This document shows positions 43,825 to 52,377 of a DNA stretch of 55,836 nt, piece by piece. The stretch lies in the NCBI GenBank assembly GCA_003167255.1, contig PMTR01000056.1, positions 1 through 55,836 of the forward strand, written 5' to 3'. Both the position numbers and the translations under genes were made by a program. The stretch's first letter is position 1. The number at the start of each line of letters is the position of its first letter. This stretch comes from Bryobacterales bacterium (GTDB lineage: Bacteria > Acidobacteriota > Terriglobia > Bryobacterales > Bryobacteraceae). The notes below the pieces were generated by a model. That model was not told the DNA's origin. It ran no database searches and worked only from the letters and a program-made list of their open reading frames with translations.

Positions 43825-45771
43825 TTACTGTTTTCCCGAATCCAGCACGGCGGGGAACTGGGACGGCCGCTCCACATGGCCGTTCAATCCCTCTTCGAGC
43901 GAGATGTGGTTCTTTTCGAGCGTCTCGCCCAAAACCTGGTCGAGCGAGATGCGGGCGCGGGCGTAGGCCGCCAGAGCATTGGCTTCGGAAACCTGGGCGG
44001 TCACCAGGGCCCGCTGGTCGCTCATGATGGTGTCGAACGTGGTCGTCCGGGCCCCGGAAACAAACCTCTGTTCATCGGCTTCCAGCAACTGCCTTTGGAG
44101 GGCCGAGGTTTCCGTGGCCGCATCGTACCGCGTGTGCGCCTGGCGCAGCGCGCTCATGCGCGCGGCCACGTCGACCACGATGGCGTTGGCGGCCTTCTGG
44201 TTCACAACCTGCGATTGGCGGTACTGCAACTGGTCGATCGCGTAATCGGCCTGAGCCGAGCGGTTTCCCAACGACGCGCTAAGACTGATCACCGCCTGGT
44301 TATTGGGGAAGTTGCGCCGTAGAACTTGCGCCTCGGCCGAGCCCAGGCCGCCCACGAAATAGGGATTGGGCGGCTCGCCGTCTACCGTGTGGCCCGCACC
44401 CGCCACCCCGCGGTCATAACTCAGCAAGTTAAGCGTCGCGGCCGGCAGCAGCGGATTGGCGGTGCCGGCCAGATTCATCTCATCGGTCTGCTCGCGATAT
44501 TTTGTTACGGCCACATCCGGTCTTTTGGCCAGAGCCGTGGCCACCAATTGCCGTAACGGAGGCAAATCGTCGGCATCGGGAACTTCGATGCGGTCCACGG
44601 TTACGATCGACGCCGCTTCCAGGATCGGGTCCTCGGTATGACTCAACGCCTCCTTCAGCAGGATCTCCTGCTGGCGCACGTTGGCTTGCGCAATCAGCAC
44701 CTCCTGGCGGCGCGTGGCCACTTCGGCTTGGGCCCGCGGCAATTGGATGGCCGGAATGGCCTCGGCGGCGATCTCCTTCTTCGTATCGTCGAAGAATTTT
44801 TGGGTGATCTCCAAAGCCTGCTGCCGGGCCTTCAACTCCGTGTTTGCCGCCACCAGGCTCCAGTAAAGGTTGAGCACGCTCGCCACCAGGTCGAGTAGCT
44901 GCGACCGGAACTGCTGCCGCGCGGCCGTCACGTTGATTTGCGAAATCCGGATGGTGCGGTTGTTGAGTCCGATTCCAAACCCCTGCAGCAGCGGTTGCCG
45001 CAGCGAGATGTCCATGTGGGTGGCCGCCACCGGATTCACGAAATCGCCCGGAGAGTTCTCCTGAAAGTGCTGCTGATAGTCGCGGAATTGGACCTGGCCG
45101 CCTGTCGAGAGCCCCTGGCTGTATACGCTATTGTAGGTGCGCGACGATTGCACCAGCGAGTTCGTCTGGCTCAGAATGGTGTTGGCCTGCGGCTGCGTGA
45201 TGTGCGAGAAGTTGGTGGTGCTCTGCAGGGTCGGATCGTAATTCGGCACGATGGTCCCCACCTGCTGAATGGTTGCTCCGCCGCCGTTACTGCTGCCGCC
45301 GCCATTGCCACTGCCGCCGCCCAGGCCCGCGCTGGCGGTGGTTCCATTCACGCCCACGCCGTTATTCACGCTGGAAATCTGGCTGCTGCCACTCGGCACG
45401 CCGCGGTTGGGTCCTCCGGCCTTGGAACGCTCCAGCGCCGAATCGGCCAGCAGCGGCCCATAGCGGTCGATTTCCAGGTTCAAGTTATTCTCAATCGCCA
45501 GCGCCAGCGCATCCTGCACCGTCAAGTAGAGGTTGCCCGCTCGAACCAGACTGTCCAGACGGCTGGAATTATGCAGCCGGATCGGGGAAACCGTGGGCGC
45601 CACGTAGGGGCGAATGGCCGAGGGAACGGGCGCGCTCTCGACCGTCACCGGCTGATTCTGAGCCAGGCACGGCATCACCAGCGCCAGTGCGGCTGCGGTC
45701 TTAGCAAAGAACGCTCCCTTACGGTCGCGGCTCCGATCGGAGCCGTGCGGGTCAGCAATCCGGAGTTTCAT
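43825..45771 (-). CDS. TolC-family outer-membrane efflux protein (copy 1)
   Basis: 648 residues from ATG 45771, which overlaps the stop of the next TolC gene upstream (ATGA). After an unusual N-terminus comes a signal-like segment (AAALALVMPCLAQ), a long linker, then a Gly/Ser/Asn-rich loop (about 135-155) and two OEP repeats (LNLYWSLVAANTELKARQQA, SEANALAAYARARISLDQVL). Residues 2-20 include SDRSRDRKGAF, encoded by the 21-bp dispersed repeat, so the repeat has extended the coding region. The product is a trimeric outer-membrane channel for efflux or secretion. No MFP or inner-membrane pump gene is nearby. It is a clear paralogue of the next gene (NPYFVGG, LRRNFPN). Confidence 0.87.
   Translation of the reverse strand: MKLRIADPHGSDRSRDRKGAFFAKTAAALALVMPCLAQNQPVTVESAPVPSAIRPYVAPTVSPIRLHNSSRLDSLVRAGNLYLTVQDALALAIENNLNLEIDRYGPLLADSALERSKAGGPNRGVPSGSSQISSVNNGVGVNGTTASAGLGGGSGNGGGSSNGGGATIQQVGTIVPNYDPTLQSTTNFSHITQPQANTILSQTNSLVQSSRTYNSVYSQGLSTGGQVQFRDYQQHFQENSPGDFVNPVAATHMDISLRQPLLQGFGIGLNNRTIRISQINVTAARQQFRSQLLDLVASVLNLYWSLVAANTELKARQQALEITQKFFDDTKKEIAAEAIPAIQLPRAQAEVATRRQEVLIAQANVRQQEILLKEALSHTEDPILEAASIVTVDRIEVPDADDLPPLRQLVATALAKRPDVAVTKYREQTDEMNLAGTANPLLPAATLNLLSYDRGVAGAGHTVDGEPPNPYFVGGLGSAEAQVLRRNFPNNQAVISLSASLGNRSAQADYAIDQLQYRQSQVVNQKAANAIVVDVAARMSALRQAHTRYDAATETSALQRQLLEADEQRFVSGARTTTFDTIMSDQRALVTAQVSEANALAAYARARISLDQVLGETLEKNHISLEEGLNGHVERPSQFPAVLDSGKQ
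45713..45733 (-). repeat. Dispersed 21-bp repeat, copy 3 (inside tolC-like gene)
   Basis: Reverse-orientation copy identical to 8583-8603, here within codons of the TolC-like N-terminus, giving SRDRKGA-type residues before the hydrophobic signal core. Confidence 0.8.
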
Positions 45772-47696
45772 CGCGGCGCCTCCGGTTTCTTCACTTCGGG
45801 CAGGGAAGGCGGCAGGACAGACTCCCGCTGCACGTGGCCGCGCGCGGCCTCTTCCATGGAAACGTGGTTCACTTCCAGGGTCCGTCCCATGGCCGCGTCG
45901 AATCCGATCTTGGCGTGCGTGTAGTTGGCCATGGCTTGCACTTCGCCGTCCTGATCGTTGGCCAGCTCCTGCTGCGCCGCAATCACCAGAGCCACGCTGC
46001 CCACGCCGTATTGGAACCGCTTTTGCTCCGCGTCCAGGCTCTGCTCGGCCAGCACTCGCGTAGCGACCGCCGTTTCGTAACGCGAGCGCGCCTGCTGCAA
46101 ATTGATCACGTTGGTTTTCACATCCACGCGCACCTGGTTGATGGCGCGCTGCTGTTGCAGCTCGGTCTGCCGCAACTGCAGCTCGTCGGTCACGTAATCG
46201 GCCTGCGCCTGCCGGTTGCGAAAAGGAATGTTGAGGGAGATCCCGGCCGAGTAATTCGGAAAATTCCGGCGCAGGATCTGGCTCACCAGGTTGCCGGTTC
46301 CGCCCACGAAATAGGGATTGGGATCGCCGCAGCAATTGTTGTAGATCGGGTTGGCCGGGCCGCTCAAGCCGTTGTTGGTGAACTCAGCAAAGGCCTGCAG
46401 GCTGGGCAGCAGGTTGTTCCTGGTGCCCTTGAGCAGCACCTTCTTGCTGTCCAGATTGATCTTGGCCTGCTCGATTTCGTCGCGCTTCTCGAGGGCCTCC
46501 TGCACCAGTTCCTGCACCGGGCGGATCTCGTCCGTTTTGGGAACTTCGATATGGTCCAGCGGAATGACGTGCACGTCATCCAGCCAGGCGTTCTCCATGG
46601 CGTTGCGGTTGAGCGCGTTCTTCAGCACGATCTCCTGCTGCGCCACGTTGGTCTGCGCGATCAACAGCGCCTCTTTGCTGGCCGAAACCGCCGCCGCCGC
46701 CCGCGTTACCTCGATGCCCGCCAGCGCTCCGATCTCCACCTGCTTTTTATTGCCCTCATACAGTTTCTGCGCGGCATCGAGCGCCTGCTCTTTGATGCGC
46801 ACGGCTTGGTTGAAGCTCACCAGGTCCCAGTAGAGATCGAGCACCGCCGCCACGGTGGTCGCCACCTGCTGCTTCACCAACAGATCACTCACCTTCAGGT
46901 TGTTCTTCGCCACCTTGATATAACGGTTGTTGACGCCGATGCTCAGCCCCTGCAGCAGCGGCTGTGTCAGGTAAACATCCAGGGCGCCGGAGAGCGACGG
47001 ATTGAATAGGGGTGTGCTGCTGTTCAACAGGCTGCGCGTCTCGCCAAGAGTCGCCTGCGCGTAGGTGCCGGTGATCCAGCTCTGGGAATACCCGAAGTAG
47101 AATTGCCGGTAGCTGTTCACCAGCGTGGTGGTGGCATTCAACTGCGTATTGGTCAGCGGTGTGGTGCTGTGCCCCATGGCGTACTGCGCAAATAGCGAGG
47201 GATCCATATTGGGTGGATTGGGTCCGATGCCGGTGACGATTCCGCCGCCCGATCCAATTCCGGTGCCACCCGCGAGGCCGCTCGATGCCGTGCTGATGCC
47301 GGCCGTCGAGACGCTGGTGGGCCCGGCCGCCACCGGGACGTCCGTGCCGCGCAGCAGACCGCCCGCTTCGGCCCGCCGCAGCACTTCGCGCGACAGATAC
47401 GGGCCATAGCGCTCCACCGCGATATCGAGATTGTTTTCGAGCGCCAGCGCAATCACATCCTGCGCCGAAAGATAAAGGTTGCCGGAGCGCACCAGTTGTT
47501 CCAGGCGCGGCGTATTCGCCAGCTTGGCCGGCGGGACCGTCCGCTTCTCCAGGTGGAACGGCGCCAGCAGGCGGCCCAACACCGGCCGCGCTTTGGGCGT
47601 GTCGATCGAAACTTCGGGCGAAACTTCAGGGGAAACAACCGGCGTTTGCGCGGGCGCGGCCATAGCCGCTACCGCCAGCAACAACAGAGCTTTCAT
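45768..47696 (-). CDS. TolC-family outer-membrane efflux protein (copy 2)
   Basis: 642 residues from ATG 47696, preceded by GAGGAG six bases upstream. The signal peptide (MKALLLLAVAAMAAPAQ) is followed by a proline-rich linker, a conserved module LVRSGNLYLSAQDVIALALE, a Gly/Ser-rich variable loop (about 125-160) and two OEP domains (LDLYWDLVSFNQAVRIKEQA, AMANYTHAKIGFDAAMGRTL). The same module NPYFVGG...LRRNFPN occurs in the downstream paralogue. The frame upstream to 48716 is antisense to the HAD gene and not used. The two genes are co-transcribed; partners in the inner membrane are not in the window. Confidence 0.9.
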   Translation of the reverse strand: MKALLLLAVAAMAAPAQTPVVSPEVSPEVSIDTPKARPVLGRLLAPFHLEKRTVPPAKLANTPRLEQLVRSGNLYLSAQDVIALALENNLDIAVERYGPYLSREVLRRAEAGGLLRGTDVPVAAGPTSVSTAGISTASSGLAGGTGIGSGGGIVTGIGPNPPNMDPSLFAQYAMGHSTTPLTNTQLNATTTLVNSYRQFYFGYSQSWITGTYAQATLGETRSLLNSSTPLFNPSLSGALDVYLTQPLLQGLSIGVNNRYIKVAKNNLKVSDLLVKQQVATTVAAVLDLYWDLVSFNQAVRIKEQALDAAQKLYEGNKKQVEIGALAGIEVTRAAAAVSASKEALLIAQTNVAQQEIVLKNALNRNAMENAWLDDVHVIPLDHIEVPKTDEIRPVQELVQEALEKRDEIEQAKINLDSKKVLLKGTRNNLLPSLQAFAEFTNNGLSGPANPIYNNCCGDPNPYFVGGTGNLVSQILRRNFPNYSAGISLNIPFRNRQAQADYVTDELQLRQTELQQQRAINQVRVDVKTNVINLQQARSRYETAVATRVLAEQSLDAEQKRFQYGVGSVALVIAAQQELANDQDGEVQAMANYTHAKIGFDAAMGRTLEVNHVSMEEAARGHVQRESVLPPSLPEVKKPEAPR

Positions 47697-47906
47697 GGAG
47701 CTCCTCATAGGAATCGAATTATCGTGCGGGTTGTCGAGGGCAACTCTCGTACCACCCATCACTTCATCGTAAGCGGCTGAAGCGCAATCAGTTCCGATCT
47801 CCAAGCGGCTTCGTCCCGAAGGCAGGAGTGTCCGCTGGCGGACAGCACTTTGCGGAATCGGACGGCCTCTTCGTCGCGCGATCCGGTATGTTGATAAGGA
47901 AAGGCC

Positions 47907-48545
47907 ATGCACAAAGCGGTGATCTTCGATCTCGGCCGCGTCCTGATCGATTTCGATTTTGGGCGCGGATATCGCGCTCTCGAAGGGGTATCTCCTTACG
48001 ACGCGCGGGAGATTGCGCGGCGTCTGGCCGCCTCCGGCCTGGTGCAACGCTTCGAAACCGGCTTGGTAGAGCCGCGCGATTTCGTCGCCCAGCTCTCCAC
48101 CGTGCTCGATCTCCACGTGGATTACGACCAGTTCTGCCGCCTGTGGAGTTCCATCTTCACGGAGCCGCTGCTTCCCGAGAGCCTTCTGGCCGGCCTGGCG
48201 GCGCGCTACCGCCTGGTGCTGCTTTCGAACACCAATCAAATCCACTTCGAGATGCTGCGCCACCGTCTGCCGGCGCTGCGGCACTTCCACCACCTGGTGC
48301 TGTCCTATGAAGTGAAGGCCATGAAGCCGCGGCCGGAGATCTACCGCGCCGCCGTGGAATGCGCCGGCTGCCTTCCCGAACAATGTTTTTACACCGACGA
48401 CATACCGGCTTATGTCGAGGCCGCGCGTGCTCTCGGGATCGACGCCGTGCAGTTTGAATCCGCGGCGCAGGCGGAGCGGGAACTCGCGGCCCGTGGCATC
48501 CATTGGCAAAAAAATGCCGGGCGCCCGGAGGGAGCGCCCGGCTAA
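47907..48545 (+). CDS. HAD-superfamily phosphatase, YihX-like
   Basis: 212 residues. The fold has the motif I nucleophile Asp8 in FDLGRVLIDFD (DLG form, as in E. coli YihX, a glucose-1-phosphatase), motif II Ser in LLSNTNQIHFE, Lys in AMKPRPEIYRAAV, and the acidic pair in FYTDDIPAYVEAA. The cap domain is the small helical type. GGAAAGG lies directly before the ATG. The usual acid/base residue two after the nucleophile is Gly, as in the YihX group. The substrate is probably a sugar phosphate; not certain. Confidence 0.86.
   Translation: MHKAVIFDLGRVLIDFDFGRGYRALEGVSPYDAREIARRLAASGLVQRFETGLVEPRDFVAQLSTVLDLHVDYDQFCRLWSSIFTEPLLPESLLAGLAARYRLVLLSNTNQIHFEMLRHRLPALRHFHHLVLSYEVKAMKPRPEIYRAAVECAGCLPEQCFYTDDIPAYVEAARALGIDAVQFESAAQAERELAARGIHWQKNAGRPEGAPG
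48508..48542 (-). terminator. Intrinsic terminator of the molybdopterin-binding gene
   Basis: On the minus strand a 9-bp perfect stem (GCCGGGCGC/GCGCCCGGC, loop 9 nt) is followed by A and then seven Ts (forward aaaaaaa at 48508-48514). It lies 57 nt beyond the stop of the leftward gene, inside the last codons of the convergent HAD gene. Confidence 0.85.
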
Positions 48546-48598
48546 GGAAGCCCCGTAGACTGCTCGGAGGTACAGTCTGCAAGGGTTGGAGGAGCTTG

Positions 48599-49570
48599 TT
48601 ACGCCAGAAGGCCGCCATGTCCCAGGCAGGCGACTTCCCAACCGGTCACATGGTAACGGGCCAGCAGCGGCGGCAAAATCAAATCGACTACGTTCGGCTT
48701 GGCCGACCGGAAACACCCCGGCGCCGAAACGATCGGTACTTCATCCTTATACGCCATCAGCAGCAGATTGCCGGGTTCCACCGGCGCCAGGAACCGTTCC
48801 ACCTGCCCGCCGACTTTGGTCATGGCCTGCCCGATCACGTCTTCCGGACCGGCCGGCGCCGTGGTCGACGCCACCAGAATCACGCAGGGCTTGGAGCGCA
48901 GTAAGTGCTGCATGCAGCGCGCTACCGAATTCTCATCTTCCGTACACGACAGGACGAAGTTGGCGTTCACGCCGAACCGCTCCAGCCGCTGCCGCATGAT
49001 GTTCTCGAACAACTGCCGGGCCCGTTCCCCGCTGATCGGATCCGTGTAAAGAATTCCCACGCTGGGTGCGCGTACGGGCCGCGCCTGCAGGATGGGACCG
49101 CGCTCTTTCAAAATGCCGATCACCGCTTCCAACTGGTCCTTCGCAACCGCAAACGGCGCGCTCTTGACCGTGGCGATGCGCTGTCCCGCCACCGCGTAGC
49201 TGAAGTTCAAGGCGGTGGCGATCACGGTGCTGGCCGTGCAGTTGATCTGCTTGAGCAGTTCGTCGTCTACCAGCACGCAGCAGTTCTCAGTGGCCAACAG
49301 GTTCGCGCGCCCGCCAGCCGCCAGACGGATTTCGAAACTGCCGCAACCCATCTCGCTGGCAACCTGGCAGACGGCGTCGTCTTCGCCAACCTCGCCGTCC
49401 TCCAGCTCGGTTACCCAAATGCTTTCCATGCCCTCGGATTCCAGAACCCGGACATCTTCGTCGCTGATCACATGGCCTTTGGCCAGCAGCTTTTTCCCGC
49501 CCGGACGGAATACCGTGCAACACAGGACCCGTCCGGTTGAGGATTTCACGTCAACCGTTAGCGCTCTCAT
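48599..49570 (-). CDS. MoCF-like molybdopterin-binding domain protein
   Basis: 323 residues. The first about 150 residues form a domain of strands and helices typical of the N-terminal part of molybdopterin-binding fusion proteins (GHVISDEDVRVLESEG, then IRLAAGGRANLLAT). From about 170 the MoCF/MoeA/MogA fold is seen: VGILYTDPISGERARQLFEN, CVILVASTTAPAGPEDVIGQ (the substrate-binding loop) and LLMAYKDEVPIVSAPGCFRS. Such proteins occur next to molybdenum-cofactor or xanthine-dehydrogenase maturation genes, but none are here. It probably binds molybdopterin or an adenylated intermediate. It ends at its own terminator and is monocistronic. Confidence 0.78.
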   Translation of the reverse strand: MRALTVDVKSSTGRVLCCTVFRPGGKKLLAKGHVISDEDVRVLESEGMESIWVTELEDGEVGEDDAVCQVASEMGCGSFEIRLAAGGRANLLATENCCVLVDDELLKQINCTASTVIATALNFSYAVAGQRIATVKSAPFAVAKDQLEAVIGILKERGPILQARPVRAPSVGILYTDPISGERARQLFENIMRQRLERFGVNANFVLSCTEDENSVARCMQHLLRSKPCVILVASTTAPAGPEDVIGQAMTKVGGQVERFLAPVEPGNLLLMAYKDEVPIVSAPGCFRSAKPNVVDLILPPLLARYHVTGWEVACLGHGGLLA

Positions 49571-49713
49571 GCATGCCTCACAAGAAGTAGGATCTAAACT
49601 AATTCAGGTTCTTTACTCCTGAAAGACGATTCTAGCCCAGATTGTCTATTACGCGCACTTGTTTTACGCGGTCTTTTGTGGGTGCGCGGAATGACCCCAC
49701 TTTGGGGGTAGTG

Positions 49714-50313
49714 CTACAGCGGGCGGGGTGTGGGGATCTGGATGAACTGCTCGTCCGGGGAAGCCACCTGCTGTCCCCAGATCTGCGCATTCCACCGCTC
49801 CGGCCGCAGCACGCGCACTACCGCGATCTCGTCGCACGCCTGGAATTTCGGGCACCGCACGCAGTCCTTCCACGCTTTGAGCGGCAGCGCTCCGCGCTCG
49901 ATCACGTGGAACCCGACCTTCTCAAAGAACTCCGTGACGTAGGTGAAGGCGAACGCGGCGTCCAGTTCATATTGCTGCGCTTCCGCCACCAGGGATTCCA
50001 CCAGGTGCCGCCCTACGCCGTGCGTTTTGGCCTCTTGCGCCACCGCCAGAGAACGGATTTCGCCGGTTGTCGGGCTGTAAAAATGCAGTGCCCCGCAGCC
50101 CAGCAGGCGGTCGCCCAGCGTGACCACCGTGAAATCGCGGATGGCCTCCGACATTTCGAACTCGGTGCGCGGCAACATCACGCCGTTAGCAGCGTAGCCG
50201 TTGATGAGTTCGAGGATCGGCCGGATGTCGCGCATCACCGCTTTGCGGGAATGGAGATCCACCGTGCCCGCGCCAGGTTCCACAAAGGCGTCCGCGCGCA
50301 GACTGCTGATCAT
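49714..50313 (-). CDS. argA: GNAT acetyltransferase of the arginine operon (ArgA-type)
   Basis: 199 residues from ATG 50313, which overlaps the argB stop (ATGA). The GNAT fold is clear, with the acetyl-CoA loop in RSLAVAQEAKTHGVGRHLVE (about 88-107) and FFEKVGFHVIERGALPLKAW. Its place directly after argC and argB makes it the likely N-acetylglutamate synthase. It is the short free-standing type, lacking the kinase-like domain of E. coli ArgA. A cysteine cluster CVRCPKFQAC (Cys151, Cys154, Cys160) follows the fold and could bind a metal. The C-terminal tail (to 199) is Pro-rich. The gene symbol is given by context. Confidence 0.82.
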   Translation of the reverse strand: MISSLRADAFVEPGAGTVDLHSRKAVMRDIRPILELINGYAANGVMLPRTEFEMSEAIRDFTVVTLGDRLLGCGALHFYSPTTGEIRSLAVAQEAKTHGVGRHLVESLVAEAQQYELDAAFAFTYVTEFFEKVGFHVIERGALPLKAWKDCVRCPKFQACDEIAVVRVLRPERWNAQIWGQQVASPDEQFIQIPTPRPL

Positions 50314-51098
50314 GGCGCCGGCGCCTCCCCGGTCACCATCCGCGTCCCGATTTCTTCTCCCGCCAGAAGCCGTTCGACGACCCGATCCGCCGCGCCTGCG
50401 GCGATCCGCACCTGCCCTACGCCAGCGGTGAGCGCCGCTACCGCCGCGTTCAGTTTGGCCAGCATCCCGCCGGTGGCAATCCCGCTTTCGATCAATCCCC
50501 GGCTTTCCGCCACGGTGAGCGACGCGCGCACGTGCCGGTCGCCATCCATCACGCCCTCCACATCGGTCAGAAAGACCAGTTGTTGCGCGCCAAACGCCGC
50601 CGCGCAAGCCACCGCCATTTGATCGGCATTCACGTTGTAGATGCGCCCCTCGCGATCGCCCGCCACGCACGCCACCACCGGCAGATAGCCGTTCGCGACC
50701 AGCAGACGGAGCAGCGCAGCGTTCGATTTCGTGACGCGCCCCACCGCCCCCAGCGCCGGGTCCATGGGCTCAGCCTCCACCAGCAGGCCATCGATTCCCG
50801 AAAGCCCCACCGCCAGCGCGCCCGCGCGGTTCAAACTCGCCACCAGCTCATGATTCACGCTGCCCGTGAACACCTTCAGCACGGCGTCCACCGTCTCCGG
50901 GGTGGTCACCCTGAGCCCGTTCACAAAGCGGCTCTCGATGCCGCGCTCCGCGAGATATCGCGTCAACTGCTTGCCGCCGCCGTGCACCACCGCCAATTCG
51001 GCGCCCTTGGCGCGCGCCGCGGAGATCTGCGCCGCCAGCGCGTCGCGCTGCGACGCGCTATCGAGCAGCGTGCCGCCGAGCTTGATGAGCGCCTTCAC
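50310..51098 (-). CDS. argB: Acetylglutamate kinase
   Basis: 262 residues, family length. The nucleotide site starts KALIKLGGTLLDS and the substrate loop HGGGKQLTRYL follows; the central GRVTKSNAALLRLLVANGYL, YNVNADQMAVACAAAFGAQQ and the late TGGMLAKLNAAVAAL are typical. It phosphorylates N-acetylglutamate in step two of arginine synthesis. It overlaps argC (upstream) and the GNAT gene (downstream) by 4 nt each. The N-terminal extension that makes arginine-sensitive enzymes hexameric is absent, so it may be the insensitive type. Confidence 0.94.
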   Translation of the reverse strand: MKALIKLGGTLLDSASQRDALAAQISAARAKGAELAVVHGGGKQLTRYLAERGIESRFVNGLRVTTPETVDAVLKVFTGSVNHELVASLNRAGALAVGLSGIDGLLVEAEPMDPALGAVGRVTKSNAALLRLLVANGYLPVVACVAGDREGRIYNVNADQMAVACAAAFGAQQLVFLTDVEGVMDGDRHVRASLTVAESRGLIESGIATGGMLAKLNAAVAALTAGVGQVRIAAGAADRVVERLLAGEEIGTRMVTGEAPAP

Positions 51099-52102
51099 AA
51101 CAGCCCCTCGGTCTCCGCCAGCCCGAGCATCAGGTTCATGTTCTGAATGGCCTGGCCCGCCGCGCCCTTCACCAGGTTGTCGATGGCGCTCACCACGACC
51201 GCGCGCCCGGTGCTCGAGTCCACCGTCGCGCCAATATCGCAGAAATTCGTTCGCGCCACAGCCCGCAGGTCCGGCATGCGCCCCGGGTTGTACAGCCGGA
51301 GGAACGGTTCATCCGCGTAACGCGCTTCGTAGATCCGCAACAGGTCTTCGGCGCCCGCCCCGCCGGTGGTGCGGAAATAGATCGTCTCCAGGATGCCCCG
51401 GTCCACCGGCAGCAGTTGCGCCGTGAAACTGAACTCGCGCTCCGCGAGCGAGGAAACCTGCAACACTTCCGGCACGTGCCGGTGCTTCAAAATGGAGTAC
51501 GCCGAGAAATTCTCCGTTACCTCGCAGAAGCCGGTCGTCAGGCTGGGTTTCCGGCCCGCCCCGCTGACCCCCGATTTCGCGTCGCACACGATCCCCGCAG
51601 CCCGATCCACCACTCCGGCTTCCAGCAGCGGCCGGATCGCCAGGTTCGCCGCCGTCGGATAGCACCCCGGGTTGGCCACCAGCCGCGCCCCCGGAATGCG
51701 CTCCCGGCAGAATTCCGGCAGTCCATAAACAGCCTCCGCCAGCAATTTCGGCTGGGTATGGGGTTCGCGATACCAGGCCGAGTAGTTCTCCGCCGTTCCC
51801 AACCGGAAGGCTCCGCTCAAATCCACCACACGGGCCCCCGCTTGTAGCATCCCTGGCGCCAGTTCCATGGAGACGGCTGGCGGCGTCGCCAGGAAGACGA
51901 GTTCCACGCCAGCTCGTCGAAGCGATTCCGGATCGCACGGCAGGTGTTGCAGATCCTTGGGTTTCCGTAAGGCTGCGCCTTGGCCGCCATCCTCGCGATG
52001 ATCCAGCAGCACAACCTCAACCTGCGAGTGATGTTGCAGAATCCGAACGAGTTCCGCCCCGCTATACCCTGTGTAGCCGACGATGGCAACCTTCCGCCTC
52101 AA
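51095..52102 (-). CDS. argC: N-acetyl-gamma-glutamyl-phosphate reductase
   Basis: 335 residues. An NADP site (VAIVGYTGYSGAELVRIL) is followed by the catalytic Cys147 in ANPGCYPTAANLA and the conserved AKSGVSGAGRKP, HRHVPEV and NFCDIGATVD segments. The start is TTG at 52102 with GGAAGGAA upstream (about 52112-52122). It opens the argC-argB-GNAT unit. The AT-rich region 52115-52140 contains, on the minus strand, tatatttattcata, whose second half resembles an ArgR box; this is weak. No other arg genes are present. Confidence 0.94.
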   Translation of the reverse strand: MRRKVAIVGYTGYSGAELVRILQHHSQVEVVLLDHREDGGQGAALRKPKDLQHLPCDPESLRRAGVELVFLATPPAVSMELAPGMLQAGARVVDLSGAFRLGTAENYSAWYREPHTQPKLLAEAVYGLPEFCRERIPGARLVANPGCYPTAANLAIRPLLEAGVVDRAAGIVCDAKSGVSGAGRKPSLTTGFCEVTENFSAYSILKHRHVPEVLQVSSLAEREFSFTAQLLPVDRGILETIYFRTTGGAGAEDLLRIYEARYADEPFLRLYNPGRMPDLRAVARTNFCDIGATVDSSTGRAVVVSAIDNLVKGAAGQAIQNMNLMLGLAETEGLL

Positions 52103-52377
52103 ATGTGTAATTATTCCTTCCTATGAATAAATATACCACATGGCGGATCTGGTGGTGGATACCGGTGAGTTGGCCAAATATTGACCACTCCTCCTCGGCA
52201 GTCATTCTCCGGTAGTTTGTCATCCCAGTGCAACTCGGCGGATCAAGAGATGGCGGCTAAGTGTATACTGAATAGCACCGGGCCGGGGGTCCAAAATGGA
52301 GCTTCCGGCTAAAAGTGCGAGGAGTGTTCGGCGACAATTAGAGGAGGGACTTGCACGACACTTGAAGAGGGGGTATC

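Noticed and set aside
52103-52140. ArgR operator of the argC operon
   Set aside because: Only one half of the ARG-box pattern is convincing, so it is mentioned in the argC entry but not listed as a site.
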